Source: Thelonectria olida (lineage: Eukaryota > Ascomycota > Sordariomycetes > Hypocreales > Nectriaceae). Taken from it: a stretch of DNA of 64,000 nucleotides. The DNA lies in the NCBI GenBank assembly GCA_020736575.1, contig JAGPYM010000006.1, forward strand, positions 1,550,001 through 1,614,000. Reading direction: 5' to 3'. The notes below the pieces were generated by a model, which worked only from the letters and a program-made list of their open reading frames with translations, did no database searches and had not been told where the DNA came from. A program made the position numbers and the translations under genes. Shown here piece after piece: positions 10,931-22,500 of the stretch. The first letter of the stretch is position 1. Every line of letters begins with the position of its first letter.

Positions 10931-13420
10931 ATGGAAACCACCTCCACCACCACCACCACCGTCGCGGAGCTGCCCGGCGCGCCTGAGCCGGAGCCTGAGC
11001 CTGAGCCCACCGGAGACGACGAGGCCACGCCCAGCAGCCTCGCTCCCACGCGCAAGCGGCCGGGCCCTGCTGAGGGCGGCTTCCGCAGAGGGAAGCGTGG
11101 GAAGTACACGTCGGTGGCATGGTACGATATTTCTCACTTCGGCCCATGCACTCGCTTCAAGATGCTCACAAGTGACACAGCGACGAATGCAAAAAGAGGA
11201 AGCTCAAGTGCATCCCCGTCGATGAGTCCAGCTGCCAGCGTTGCATCGACGGGGGCTTGGTCTGCGTCTACGCCCAGGGCGCGAACCATGCGGCCAAAGA
11301 CAAGGGCGATAAGTGAGTCCATGTGCTGTCTATTCACACCTCGCTCAGGGTTGTTGTCATGGTACTAATACTCAGACATAGTAATGTGCAGATACAACAT
11401 CTAAGTGAAGAACTCCTGCAGCTCCGCAAACAGGTGTCCGAGTTGGCAAACACCGTCACCTTGGTCAAGGATCTCAAGCACCGTCCTCGCAGCGCCAGAC
11501 TGGACCCTTCGCCGTCCGGAGAGACCAACATTGGTCAGTCACCGGCCAGCTCCCAGAGGGAGGGCGTGCCCAAGGAGCCTCAGTTCGTCGGCCCTACCAG
11601 GTCCGCCTTTGGCATCATCATAGGAGAGCGGTCCCTCACCCGTATGGGCATCCCGACCTACGACCCTCTTCCCCCCAGCGGCGCCCAGTCCCCAGCCAAC
11701 CCCGTCAGAGACTACACCGGCTGCGAAGACTACTGGCAGAACCTCACTGCCAACGAAGTCGTGAGGCTCCTCACCGTCTTCCAGGAAGAGGTCGAGTCTG
11801 TCTACCCCTTTCTCAACATTGGCGAACAAGCCGCTCGAGCAGACCAGATTCTGCAAGTCATCCGACACGAGGCCCTGGTCCACGACACCTCGGAACTTGG
11901 ATTCACTCCCAAGGATGTGGAAATCGTCAAGGTTGCCATGGCCACGGCCATTGTTCTCGAGGGACACGGAAAGAAAGACCTGAGCACAATGATTGTGCAG
12001 TCTGTCGAGAACAATGTGTCTGTGATAGCCCGGCCCGAGGTCAATCTGAAAGAGGTTCAACTCATCACCATGCTGGTACGTCCATCTTACTCTATAGCGA
12101 CATATCAAGTGACAAACTGACACACGGAGGCAGAGCATATACTACTTCCATTGCGATGAGGAGCTCCTTGCATGGCGCACCATCGGCGTCGCAGCTCGAG
12201 AGGCTCTGGAAATGGGTCTCCATCGGAGGAAGAGTCTTTTCGATAACTTCAAGACTATCGAGGACCGCCGCCTTGCCACGAGGGTCTTCTGGTGCGTCTA
12301 TGTCCTCGATCGCCGCTGGAGCTTCGGCACCAGTCTCTCGTTTGCGCTCGTGGATCGCGACATTGACCCTGAGCTGCCTGAACCCGTAAGTTCAACGACT
12401 TGTCTTCGTCTCTCCTTTCTTCGACCCTCAAGACTAACCTCGCGACAGGATGACGAGTTCTCCTATCTCAAGTGCATGGTCGGGTACGGCCGACTCTGCT
12501 CCAAGCTTTGGGATGCAATCCCGCCATTCGGATCTCACTCTCAACTCATCCCCGAAGACTCTGTCATTTCCCTCGACTTGAGCACCCAGTCATGGTTGCA
12601 GTCAATACCTCCAGATCTTCAACTCCGCCATCCTCGCCTCGGCCTCGCGCCGCGCTCGCAACCGCGCATCATCCACCGGCTTCGCGCCCTCCTCTACCTG
12701 CGCGGAAACCACACCAGAACCCTTATCTACCGACACCATCTACTCAGCGCCCAGAGCATTGCCAACAACCTCCGCAGTGCCTGGCTGGTCATCGACATTG
12801 CCCAGGACAGCATCCAAGTCCTCGTGCACCTCAACTCGACCACCGACATTTACTCGCGTCAGCAAAACGCCTTTAATTACTTCCTCCTCAGCGCCATGGC
12901 CATCATCTTCTTGGCTGTGTGTCACGCGCCCGATGTTTTCACCGGACCCTGCCGGAAAAGCTTCCTCGACGCCGTCGAGCTCGTTCGCGGCTTCTCTCGC
13001 TACAGCATGATCAGCCGGAGGTTATGGAACAGCATCCGCGGCCTGCTTCCTCGGCTGAAGAGCCTAGGCCTCCAAAGCTCATCAGATGAGGGTCATAATG
13101 ACCTAGACGTGGGCAACGGAAGCCCTGCAATCGCCATCAATTCGCCCAACCACACCTCCCATCACACCCACCACTTGGAGGGAGCTGATGATATTAATGT
13201 CAGTGATATTCACACTGACAGCGGTATCATGCCTGACTTGGACATGGGAGGAATCCCCGACATGTTTCAAATGAGGAATGACCTCCTCTCATTGTTCGAT
13301 GCGTTTGGACAAGGTCAAGTCCTCCCTGAAGGATTTGGTGCTCAGTTCTATGGCCCAGACGAAGGGGAGTTGAGCGGAATGGGAGACGAAATCTCAAGGC
13401 GGTTCCAGGGACTCATCTAA
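10931..13420 (+). CDS. Zn(II)2Cys6 transcription factor, candidate regulator of the aromatic cluster
   Basis: Five exons: 10931..11121, 11181..11312, 11382..12075, 12134..12385 and 12449..13420. They give 746 residues. The binuclear zinc cluster is formed across the first intron: CDECKKRKLKC, then CQRC and IDGGLVC, Cys at about 64, 67, 74, 82, 85 and 92 (CX2CX6CX7CX2CX6C). A basic stretch (TRKRPGP to RRGKRGK) precedes it and a short coiled coil (HLSEELLQLRKQVSEL) follows, typical of dimer binding. The middle homology region contains CDEELLAWRTIGVAAREALEM and VFWCVYVLDRRWSFGTS. The C-terminus is acidic. The N-terminal EPEPEPEP run is low complexity. The gene is divergent from the P450. A role in controlling the P450, dioxygenase and hydrolase genes is inferred from position and shared promoter motifs. 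Confidence 0.9.
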
Positions 13421-13558
13421 GTAAATGAGCATAGCTTGCATTGTCCAATCTCAAACTGTATTATTAGCATGATTACGCTTTTGCATAGGAATGTACAGGT
13501 TTTGGGTCTTCTTCAACCGAAACGTCTATTTTTGGTCTATTTCCTATCGATTCGATAT
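13421..13558. other. Short convergent intergenic region
   Basis: This 138-bp stretch separates the ends of the Zn2Cys6 regulator (+) and the Dabb-domain gene (-). It is AT-rich and holds no gene. Confidence 0.5.
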
Positions 13559-13930
13559 TTACTCCAGATCATTCTCAAAAAACGCCATCATGGCACCCTG
13601 GTGAACAGTCTTGGCAAACGCCTTGAGCTCAGCATGCGCAGCACACTCGTTGTCGTAGTAGACCATGTCCTCTACTGAGTCGAACACGGAAATGACGGCA
13701 ATCGTGTATCCTTGGTTGCGCTGGTCGGCCTTGGTAGGTCCAGCTCTCACGGAGCGGATGTAAGGCTTGCCATCCTTTTTATACAGTTAGGTAGGAACTC
13801 GGGCCCTAGATTTCCTTCAACTAACCTTGACAGCTTTTGAGGGCATGCCTCTGTAGATATCGAGCAGCTTCTGCTGATCCTCGACGTTGGGGATCTTGAA
13901 GAGGGTGATGCGGTTGGTTGGCTTAGACAT
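13559..13930 (-). CDS. Stress-responsive A/B barrel (Dabb) domain protein
   Basis: Two exons, 13826..13930 and 13559..13774, with a 51-nt intron, give 106 residues, the size of a single Dabb/ferredoxin-like barrel. It begins MSKPTNRITLFKIPN, continues through LDIYRGMPSKAVK and DGKPYIRSVRAGP, and ends with AFAKTVHQGAMMAFFEND. The alternating strand-helix pattern, the early His/Lys-type first strand (ITLFKI) and the C-terminal FxN fit Dabb (PF07876). Proteins of this fold are small dimers. Some are stress-induced, some bind aromatic or polyketide substrates, and most have no known reaction. Three CGGAA sites lie 160-205 bp upstream, like those of the cluster's catabolic genes, so co-regulation is possible. 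No catalytic role can be read from the sequence. Confidence 0.8.
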
Positions 13931-14688
13931 GATGCAAGACTTGACAAAGATAGTGTGAATGACAGAACCGGAGTCTCAAAAGAAGCAAGATGCAATGCAA
14001 TGTTTAATCGAACTTGGTATAAGATAAGATTGGGGAATAAAGGAAGAACCCCAGGTAGGTCTAAATACGCAGACGGATATTCGGAAGCGGAGACGAGAAT
14101 TCCGAGGTCCGTCGGAACCAACATCCGGCGGAATAATGTTTAGGAGACTTGATGTTATCGTGGTAGTAGATTACATCCATCAGATCAGCAATGGATAATT
14201 CACCATCTAGCTGTTCTAACGCCATCCTCGTCTTCAAGTCACCTGGGCGAAGATAGGCTCAATCTCTCATAGTCGAGAACAAATCCCGCCCAGACTCACC
14301 ATGGCCAGTTATTCGGTCGGCAGTCGCTTAGCCGGGTAAATATCCTATTCGTCGGCAACTCCCAGGGCCAATTGCCGAAATGAAGCTGCCGTGGGTGGCA
14401 CTTACACCTCCGTGACAGAGGACATGAGGGACGCCAACCACTGAAACGCTTCAGCCGAGATAAAGAGCGAGCTTATTCCATGTCGAACATGGCAGATTGA
14501 ACTATAATTATTTTTCCTCGTTCTAGGGAATGGGCATGTTCCGCACCCGTCTCAAATAACTCCCACCACCCAGTCCTTCGTAAGCACACTCCAGCCTTCT
14601 TCGCCTGTGGTCAACCACCCAACCATTATATATCTCAATCACCTATACCTTCCCTTCAACTCATACAACACTTAATCATCTCATGTGA
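13931..14688. promoter_or_regulatory. Upstream region of the Dabb gene with CGGAA sites
   Basis: Between 14090 and 14135 there are CGGAAG (about 14095), CGGAAC (14113) and CGGAAT (about 14128), all on the plus strand, in the minus-strand gene's promoter. The rest of the stretch shows no coding signal. A TATATATC element near 14625 could belong to the small plus-strand frame that follows. Confidence 0.4.
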
Positions 14689-15033
14689 ATGTCACGGCGA
14701 TCAGAAGTTCCTGTCCTAAGTAATGAGATGAGTCCACGGAACGGCCGGGCCCCCGTGGCTGGCGCCATCCATCTCCACACCGAAATCCGCAAAACCATAC
14801 CTCAGCTTCCTAATGAGCAAGTTTCAAAATCAAGCATGAATGCGAAAACGAAGCCCGGTGTTAAGAGGAGATGGTTTGGATGGCGTCATCCGCATGACAC
14901 TCAGGCTGGTCAAGTGCCATTAGCCTCCCTCAGATGTCACCCGGATCATGGAGAAAACAATGTTCAAACTCCGCCTCGTCTATCCAGATCGACTGTCGGA
15001 CAGCATCATGAGCCCGACAAACCGCCAGGATGA
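14689..15033 (+). CDS. Doubtful small ORF, 114 aa, unknown
   Basis: An ATG-started single-exon frame encoding a basic, Pro- and His-containing protein. Its pieces include AGAIHLHTEIRKTIPQLPN and VKRRWFGWRHPHDTQ. A TATA-like element and a CT-rich leader lie just upstream. I recognise no domain, signal peptide or membrane segment. Codon use is mixed and does not favour the C-ending codons common in its neighbours. It may be chance open sequence in the upstream region of the NmrA-like gene. A CGGAACGGCC stretch near 14737 lies inside it. Confidence 0.2.
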   Translation: MSRRSEVPVLSNEMSPRNGRAPVAGAIHLHTEIRKTIPQLPNEQVSKSSMNAKTKPGVKRRWFGWRHPHDTQAGQVPLASLRCHPDHGENNVQTPPRLSRSTVGQHHEPDKPPG

Positions 15034-15188
15034 ACTCCGCTCCGGATTAATAACGTCACCGCCTGAACACATTTTATATCCTCCTCGCAAGCCGCGTTGA
15101 TTTGGCCAAGATACCAAACTCATATCGCCCACCTTGCACAGCCCATCTCAAACACACGCCCATATCTATCAGCTCAAGTAAATCCCAA

Positions 15189-16285
15189 ATGTCGACAATC
15201 AAGGTTGCCATCGTAGGAGCATCCGGCGAAACCGGTCAATCCATTATCAATGGACTCCTCAAAAGCAGTCAAGACTTTGTAACTACACCCTACTTCTCTT
15301 CTTCCCCCAAACCTTTGCTAACAAGAAGCAGACCATCACCGCACTCGTCCGATCTGCCTCAATCGACAAGCCAGAGGTCCAACAGATCAAAGCCAAGGGC
15401 GTAAACATCGCTCCCTTTGAGCTTGAGTCGTCCCACGAGGAACAAGTCAAAGCTCTCGCCGGCCAAGACGTCGTCATCTGCTGCATCATTCCTCAGTCCG
15501 CAGACCTGTCTAATGCCCTCGCCGACGCCGCCAAAGCAGGGGGCGTGAAGCGCTTCGTCCCCAGCTTCTTTGGCCCTGTAGCTCCTGCGTATGGTGTCAT
15601 GGCGCTTCGAGAAATCGTGAGTCCTCCGTCTCACTCCCAAACTGCCAGATACTCGACTAACGCCCAGCAGAAAGAAGACGTCCTCAACCACATCAAAGAG
15701 ATCAACCTGCCCTACACCATCATCGACGTCGGCTGGTGGTATCAAAACACCCTCCCCCGTCTCCCCTCGGGAAAAATCGACTACGCCGTCAAGTTTCCCT
15801 TGGACAAGGTCTACGGCGACGGCAACCTGCCCACTGCCGTGACGGACCTGCGCGACATCGGGACCTACGTCGCGCGCATCATTGCCGACCCGCGAACCCT
15901 CAACGCCGCCGTCTTCGCCTACAACGAGATTCAGACCCAGGAGCAAATCCTCTCTCTCCTCGAGTCCCTCAGCGGCGAGTCCGTCCCTCGCGAGTACCTC
16001 TCCATACCCGATCTTGAAGCCGCCATCGCCACAGCGCAAGCGACCTACGACCAGGACCGCTCGTGGATGAAGCTGCTCGGCGTCGCGATCCTGCAGTATC
16101 CCAACTCCACCTTCGTCCGCGGCGACAACCTCCCTGGCCCGGCCGCGAAACTTGGTTACATGAGTGGCAAGGAGCTGTACCCTGACGTTCAAGTAACCAA
16201 ATACGCAGACTACGTCGCCGAGGTGGTGGCCGGCAAGGGCAAGGCGGTGTACGCGAACCGTACGTTTGGATTCGAGACTAAGTAG
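15189..16285 (+). CDS. NmrA-like / isoflavone-reductase-type NAD(P)-binding protein
   Basis: Three exons, 15189..15278, 15332..15616 and 15671..16285 (or 15668 as acceptor, since CAGCAG offers two in-frame AGs), give 329 residues. The N-terminus is a Rossmann strand and turn, STIKVAIVGASGETGQS, the GxxGxxG form used by NmrA-like and phenylcoumaran benzylic ether/isoflavone reductases. Further marks are TALVRSAS, LAGQDVVICCI, GVKRFVPSFFGPVAP and YTIIDVGWWYQ. The absence of a short-chain dehydrogenase YxxxK at the usual place points to the atypical SDR group. Members either reduce aromatic substrates or sense NADP(H) as corepressors. Its place at the edge of the aromatic cluster suggests but does not prove involvement. 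The long minus-strand frame over it is a codon-bias shadow. Confidence 0.87.
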
Positions 16286-16732
16286 GAGGGGCAGAGCTCC
16301 AGAGATCTGGTGAGCCATTTCCCAAGACTCGGTTTGTCCCGATGACCTCGCTTGGTAGGTGGATGCGTTGGGTAGCTAGCTTAGTGTGTGATGTATCATG
16401 AACAGTGGCATAGAGGCCGAGACCAACTCATGAAGGAGAGATAAACAAACTACTGTCATTCCAAAGGCAATTTTGAGCTGAAGTCATGTCTACAATCACA
16501 CCAGTCCACATAGGCCAATAGTCGTCAGAATTCATACATTGAATGCTTCAGCTTGAAGCGTCAAAATGTTACTCGGATAGTCCCTACTAGATCCAAATCC
16601 ATACACACATTTCGCCCATTGTTTCAAGGTGAATCCCATATCAAAACCCCAAGAACCAATTCCATCCAAACCATCCACCTAACAAGCAGAAATCAAACAA
16701 GCTTCAAGAACACCGTAGCACCCATAACGCAC
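16286..16732. other. Intergenic between convergent genes
   Basis: This is the 3' region of the NmrA-like gene (+) and the AlcR-like gene (-). No gene seen. Confidence 0.5.
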
Positions 16733-19578
16733 TCAGTTTGCAGCGATCGGAAGAGATGATGTCATCATATGAGACGATGTCATCGAATAGGGACCCAGCG
16801 CCGAAGAAAGAATCGTCCCGATATTTCGTGCCATGTCCGACTTCTTGCCCAGGCAGTATAGGGCTCTTGTGCAATCCTCGCACCGTCTCGCCAACGTCAA
16901 AATGGCGGGGTTGTCAAGAGCCATTGGATCATGTCGACTAGCTTCCTCTACTTCTGTCAGGTGAAGAATAGCCGCTTTAGTGAAAGCTCTGATAAGAATC
17001 ATCGTCCAGGGCTCCGTCAAAATAGAGCCCTCGACGACGGCAAAGTGAAGGTCGGAGACATGAGTACCAGGAACGTCGCCAGCTCGGGGACACGTCGAAA
17101 CACGGGCCAGATCGGAGAGGATCGCGGCACTGTCTTTTCGCAGAGACCTAACCACATCCACGCTCAGACGGACTTGGGTTTGATACTCTAGACCGAGGCC
17201 ATTCTCATCTACCAACTCAATCAGGTCGGCAAGCAGAAGGGCAGCGCAGTGGAAGTGTGCCACTACACAAACAAACCAGCTCTGAATGTGCGTAGGGACT
17301 GAGTCGTACTGATCGACCAAGTCTCGGAAGAATGCCCCGTACGTGACATTCCAGTGCTTGTAGACGGCCATAGAGTTTGCAATGACCTTCTCCACGGCCT
17401 CACCACGGTACTTGCTCCTCACGGTGTTTTGTAGGTATGACACATGTCTGAAAAGGATCACCTTGGTCGGCGCGGCAGCAACAACACCCTGAGTAGCCAT
17501 TTCGTAAGAGCATGGCCAGCGGAGAACACCTTCCTTAGTCTCTCGATCGAAGAGTTCCGCCCACCATCTTGCGTCGTGAGGGTTATATTCGATATTGAAC
17601 GACTCATGAGCAGGATGATCTGGATATGTCGTTGGGTACGTCGGGTCGTGCTGGCACTCTTCATCGGATACAACAACTGGACGACCATTCATGGACGAAG
17701 ACACGGTATCAAACATGACAGTCATCCAGTAGATCAAGCCGATGGTGCCCCGGTCTTCTTCGTTGAGTCTCTCGACCATAGTGCTCCTCTCCAGTCCAAG
17801 TGAGCTCTTGGACGAGTCGAGAACACCCGTCTCGCGGGCCTCGTATTGGAACTTGAGAGCGTGCATCTTTCGAGCTGCCCTCTCCATAAACACTGGAGGT
17901 CCCTCTGCAGCAATCATGTCACTGATTTGCGAGGCCACAGAGTCTTCTCCACCAACGATAGGGCTGTTGCCACCGAAAACACTCGGCGGCATGCTGCTTC
18001 GAGCCTCGTAGAGATCCTCCTCTTCCATTGGTTTCTGTGCCAGTCCCATAATCAAGTCCGCGCACACCACTCTAAAACATTCCATATCCGAACAATCCTG
18101 CAGAGCACGCTTGGCCTGAGCCCAGAACGTCTTCTGCAGTGTTCGATCAAAATCTGCGTTCAAGTCATCAGCAAAGTCTGACCTTGAACTATCGATCGAC
18201 GCCAAATGTTGAGGAAATCTCTCCCGCTCACGCTGACTTCCTTGGGCCCACTGTGTGGCAAAGGCCATAATCGCCAAGTGCAATGCCTTTGATGCTGCCC
18301 TATCTTCCGACTTTGTAAGTTTGACAAGTTTGTTGGCCTGAGCAACTTTGTCGAGTTTGACCACACGGCGGTAAATTCGGTTGTCTTGTTGCTTTGGTTC
18401 GTAGTGGTCGAGAACATTCAACTTATCAAAATTGCTTGCCAACCAGCTAACTCCATTGGACGTTGGTCGGCCGACGGATTCAGGACGGTATGGACAGGTC
18501 TCTTCAGACAGCCAACAAGATAGGGCATGTTCTAAAACGTCGTGATAGATGCGCATAAGATTGTCCGAAATGAGTCCCTTGTTCGTGTTTGTTGTCATCA
18601 TATGACCTGCGGAAAATGGCGAGATGGAGGTCGTATAGCTGCGGGCGATGCTGTCGGAGTAGTGGCGCACACTAAGTGAGCGAGTTGAGACATCGCTCTC
18701 GTAGGAATTAGAGACGGATGGTGACGCTTGGAACGTCTCTGGCGCAGAGTGAGTTTGGAAGAGTGGCCAGCCATTCTCTCCGTTTTCTTCTTCGGTAGTC
18801 GAAGCCTGTCGAGAGGTGTGTAGCGGGGGATGAGCCGGAAGTTCTGGTGCTGGAGAGCAGTCGATCGGGGGGTGACTCGGGTGACTTGGTGTCGTGGTCG
18901 CGGGGAGGCCAATTATGGTCGGGTGGAGACTAGCATCAAAGGTCGGAGTGTCGAAGACGCCATGCACAGGCATGCCTTCGAAAGTCGGGTGCGAAAAGTT
19001 TGAGAAGTTGGCAAAGCCAGTCTCCATGGGGCCCCAAGATGTCAAGTCGTGAGTCGAGGGCGGCGCCTGGAGCATATCGAGAAGGGCCGTGGCATTGACA
19101 TCGAGGCCTTGGATCGGAAGACTCGTCTGGGGAGGTGAGGGGCCGGGCGTAGGTCTCGGGCGCTGACGCTTGGCCTTGGTTCTCGCGGGATCAGGAACGC
19201 GACGGGCATTGCCACCAGGCTGAGCGTTGACATCGCCGGTGGCAGCAGGACCGGTCTGAAGCTGGCTTCTAACCCAGTTAAAGGTGCATTGTTTTCGGGT
19301 TCGCAGGCAGTAAGAACATCGAAGAGCGCGGGAGTCGATTTCATCTGCGAGGTTTTTCGCCCCGGTTAGTTTCGCTTCTCCGGGCAATGCGCGCAAACAG
19401 GAGAAGAACAAAGAATCGGATCGGAATACTCACCGAGATGTTCCTCGGCGAGGGAGACAGAAGAGCCATCAGCCGAGCGCAATCTGTCCGAGTTGCGCTG
19501 AATGTCCCACAAGGAGGGCGCGTCGCATGCCCGCTTTGCCTTGCGGCACTGGTCGCAGGAGCGGTTCTGGCGCCTCAT
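16733..19578 (-). CDS. alcR: AlcR-like Zn(II)2Cys6 transcription factor
   Basis: Two exons, 19434..19578 and 16733..19344, with an 89-nt intron, give 918 residues. It starts MRRQNRSCDQCRKAKRACDAP and later has CSYCLRTRKQCTFNW, matching the N-terminal zinc cluster of Aspergillus nidulans AlcR (RRQN-CDPCRKGKRRCDAP and CTFNW). Further matches are NLMRIYHD-ALSCWL-E-CPY, KALHLAIMAFATQWAQ, GPPVFMERAARKMHALKF, MTVMFDTVSSSMNGRPVVVSDEE and LTEPWTMILIRAFTKAA. AlcR activates ethanol-utilisation genes (alcohol and aldehyde dehydrogenases). The six Cys are at 8, 11, 18, 58, 61 and 68, so the loop between the third and fourth is 39 residues. AlcR itself already has an unusual 16. The intron falls inside this loop. 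Whether the target is still ethanol metabolism is inference. No alcohol dehydrogenase gene is in the window. Confidence 0.85.
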
Positions 19579-22500
19579 CCTGGCGGTTGACGGGAATGGC
19601 CGGGATTGCGGACTTGCGCAGGCGCGGGGGACGGTCGAGGAGCGATGTTCAAGAAGATGAATAGGACCCTTGAGAAGCAGTTCGATTTGGAGGGGAAAAA
19701 AGAGGGCAAACACGGCAGTATTTCCCTGTCTGGAGGCAGGCAATCAAGCAGTCAGTGGAGAGGGAAAAGAAGAAAGTGGATTCAGTGACGCGATGGGGAA
19801 TGGAGGACGGGGATAGAGAAATGAATGGGGATGGGATGGGATGGAAGGGAGATTGAACGAAGATGAGATTTGCGGCCCCTCTCATTGCGGGAGGACGAGG
19901 GTGTGCGACTGGCTCTTTTGGGCATGGGCTTCTGGGGTTAAGATTCTCCGCTTTTCCGAGGGGGGGCTCAGTTCCCCGCACCCCGCTAATCTGCATTGGG
20001 AGCTAGGGCTTTGTTGGGAAGCTGCGCCTGGGGTGGTTTGGGTGGGAAAGGCGGAAGGCGGCATGAGGGTCGGTCTGGCAAGAGTCCCCAGTTTCGCCCT
20101 TGCGCCTCCAGGCAGCGCAGGTTTCAGAGTCGTGTCTCTCAGCGGCGATATCGAGGGATGTTTACCGGGATATGCCTCTGAGGATTTAACGGCATCAACA
20201 GTCCAGTGTCATGGTGGCTGCTTCAGCCGGGGCCGGGGCAAGACAGCATGACTGACCAGCAAACCACAAACGTTAATCCAACTATTGATCGCCAGAGATG
20301 GAGCCACGGGTCCAGGCTCGACGAGGGACAAGGGGGCTAAAGGGCCCTGTCAGGCGCCCTAGGTACGTGCTACGGCGACCAGCCTGGAGCCCATTCCCAG
20401 GCCACTACGCTGCAAACGCCTCAAAAAGGTCCCAAAGTGAGGAGGTGCAGCACCGAGTGTCACCGTGCCGCCACCACTCGCTCTGTAATGTCGCTGTCAT
20501 GGGTTGCATTCAGTGGTGGCGATTTTCTTTTTTTTTCCTCGCCGATGGGTTGGTGGAGTTTGGAGGCAGCATCGCATCAGGATCAGGAGGGGAAAGCGCA
20601 TGGAGGGAGGCTTGAGGCACCCGGATCTTTGGATTTTCGGCCCCCTCCTTTTTGGAATGATCCCATCTGAAAGGCGACCTTGCATTAATTAATTCAGGGT
20701 CAGCAGTTCAGTGACAGTGACAGTGACAGGCTGTCCGTACCTTAATTAAGAAACCTACCGTATCCTGCACTGTAATTATGGATGCATTTGCATGTCGGTG
20801 TCGGCTCAATGGCTACCCGCTTGTGCGGGCGTTGTGCAGTGCCTGTGCCAGGGCAGTTTGGGCACCAAAACACCCGACGGCACGCACGCACGCGCGGAGA
20901 TGGACGGAACGGAGCGGGCAGTCGAGGAAACATCAAGTGGGAACTCTAATGATTTGCCAGGGCTGCAAGGTTCGGGTCAGAGCCCGTCGTTTTGTGATTG
21001 ATTGTTTTTCTCTCAGTCTAGCAATCTAGCCAAGCCACCAAGGACGCTTTGGTCCTTGGTCGAGCAAAAACAATTGAAGGACGGGTGGAACGGCGTGGAA
21101 GCAGAAGCCAGGAAAAAGGGGGGATCCCTAGGAAACATTCAAGCGGAGGATTATACGACTGCAACCTGGCGACGAATTGCGTTACGTTATGCCTTGTGAC
21201 GGCAAATCAAAGCAAAGACACTTGGATGAGGATTACAAAGGCCAAAGGACGCATTAGCAGTTGGGTAATGTACCCCATACCATCCATGTCCTTCTCCGGT
21301 CGTCGGCATATCCGTTTATCTCGCTCTTGTTGTCTCTTGACTCTAGTCATGCGACACCTCACAAAAGGGGGTCGATGTTGTTTCTCTGTTTCTCATGACT
21401 CTCTCCTTGCTCCGTACCCGCTCTTCTCCCTTCCTTGCCATTGCCTCGCGTCCTCCCTTCGAACCCGACAAGCCGGGGGCATGGGTTTGAGATCCGCAAC
21501 CAATCACACGTAGCCCAAAGAAGAGACCGTGGACAAAAAGCCCTCCTCCCTTGAACGGGCTATGAAAACCGGGTACGGAATCCATTTGGGATGATATGCG
21601 CGCTAGTTTCGAAGCCCCAAGAACCGCCCTCTTGACTATTGGCTCCATCCGGATAAGTTACCCTCCGATGCCTTGTGTTGTGTTTCTAGTCATTGGTTGC
21701 ATTGGCTGCCGAGCTGAGCCTCCACCTTTTTTTACCTATTATTATTTTTTATATTCGCCGCACACTCAGCTTCTGGCCTGCGAGGAATAAGCGATCCATG
21801 GATCGCCTCTTCTGCCGCGAGATCGATGCACCTTCGCCTCCGTCCAAATCTAGCCGAGTCACAGGACTCAACAATTTCTTTCTCGCATCCCCCCTGTATC
21901 CATAATCCTATCATTCTTTTCCCCTCACGTTTTCCTGATTTCGATGCGAGATCTGATCGATTTAGTCCTCCAGCATGTACTTGGTGGCTAACGACCCACG
22001 TGTTCACGCCCGCTCTCGGCCCCCCTCCTTCTCCCCCGCTTTGTCCTTTTTGACAGCTGCTTCCACGACGTTGCCATGAGATGCAATGCAATGCGATGGG
22101 ACTGTCACATGCCGCCAGTCTGATCATTATTATGACTATCGACATGGATGAGCTTTCGGTCTCCTCCGCTTGCACAGCATTGCTCTCGACTCACCTCTAA
22201 TCAATAGCGTCTTCACGACTCGCAGATATCAAGCATCAGCTAGAAAACCGTCTCCGCCACGTCTCATCCATCGAGCACAGCCGGATTGTCTGTCTTCGAC
22301 TATTATCCAACCACTCTCTCTACAAGAAGTATTCTTATCTATGAGAGTACCTCAGAAGAGCCCCTCCCTCCAGTACTATCGACATATGAAAGGCCCCATG
22401 CAATATCCCACTTAGCTCAGGAACCAACCTCCAAGCCACAAGGACCAAGCTTCACTCTTAGCTTCGACTTCAAACACGGCCATCTATTTTCTCCAAGACG

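Noticed and set aside
15359..16318. 319-aa open frame antisense to the NmrA-like gene
   Set aside because: Low-complexity Val/Gly/Asp-rich shadow of a biased coding strand.
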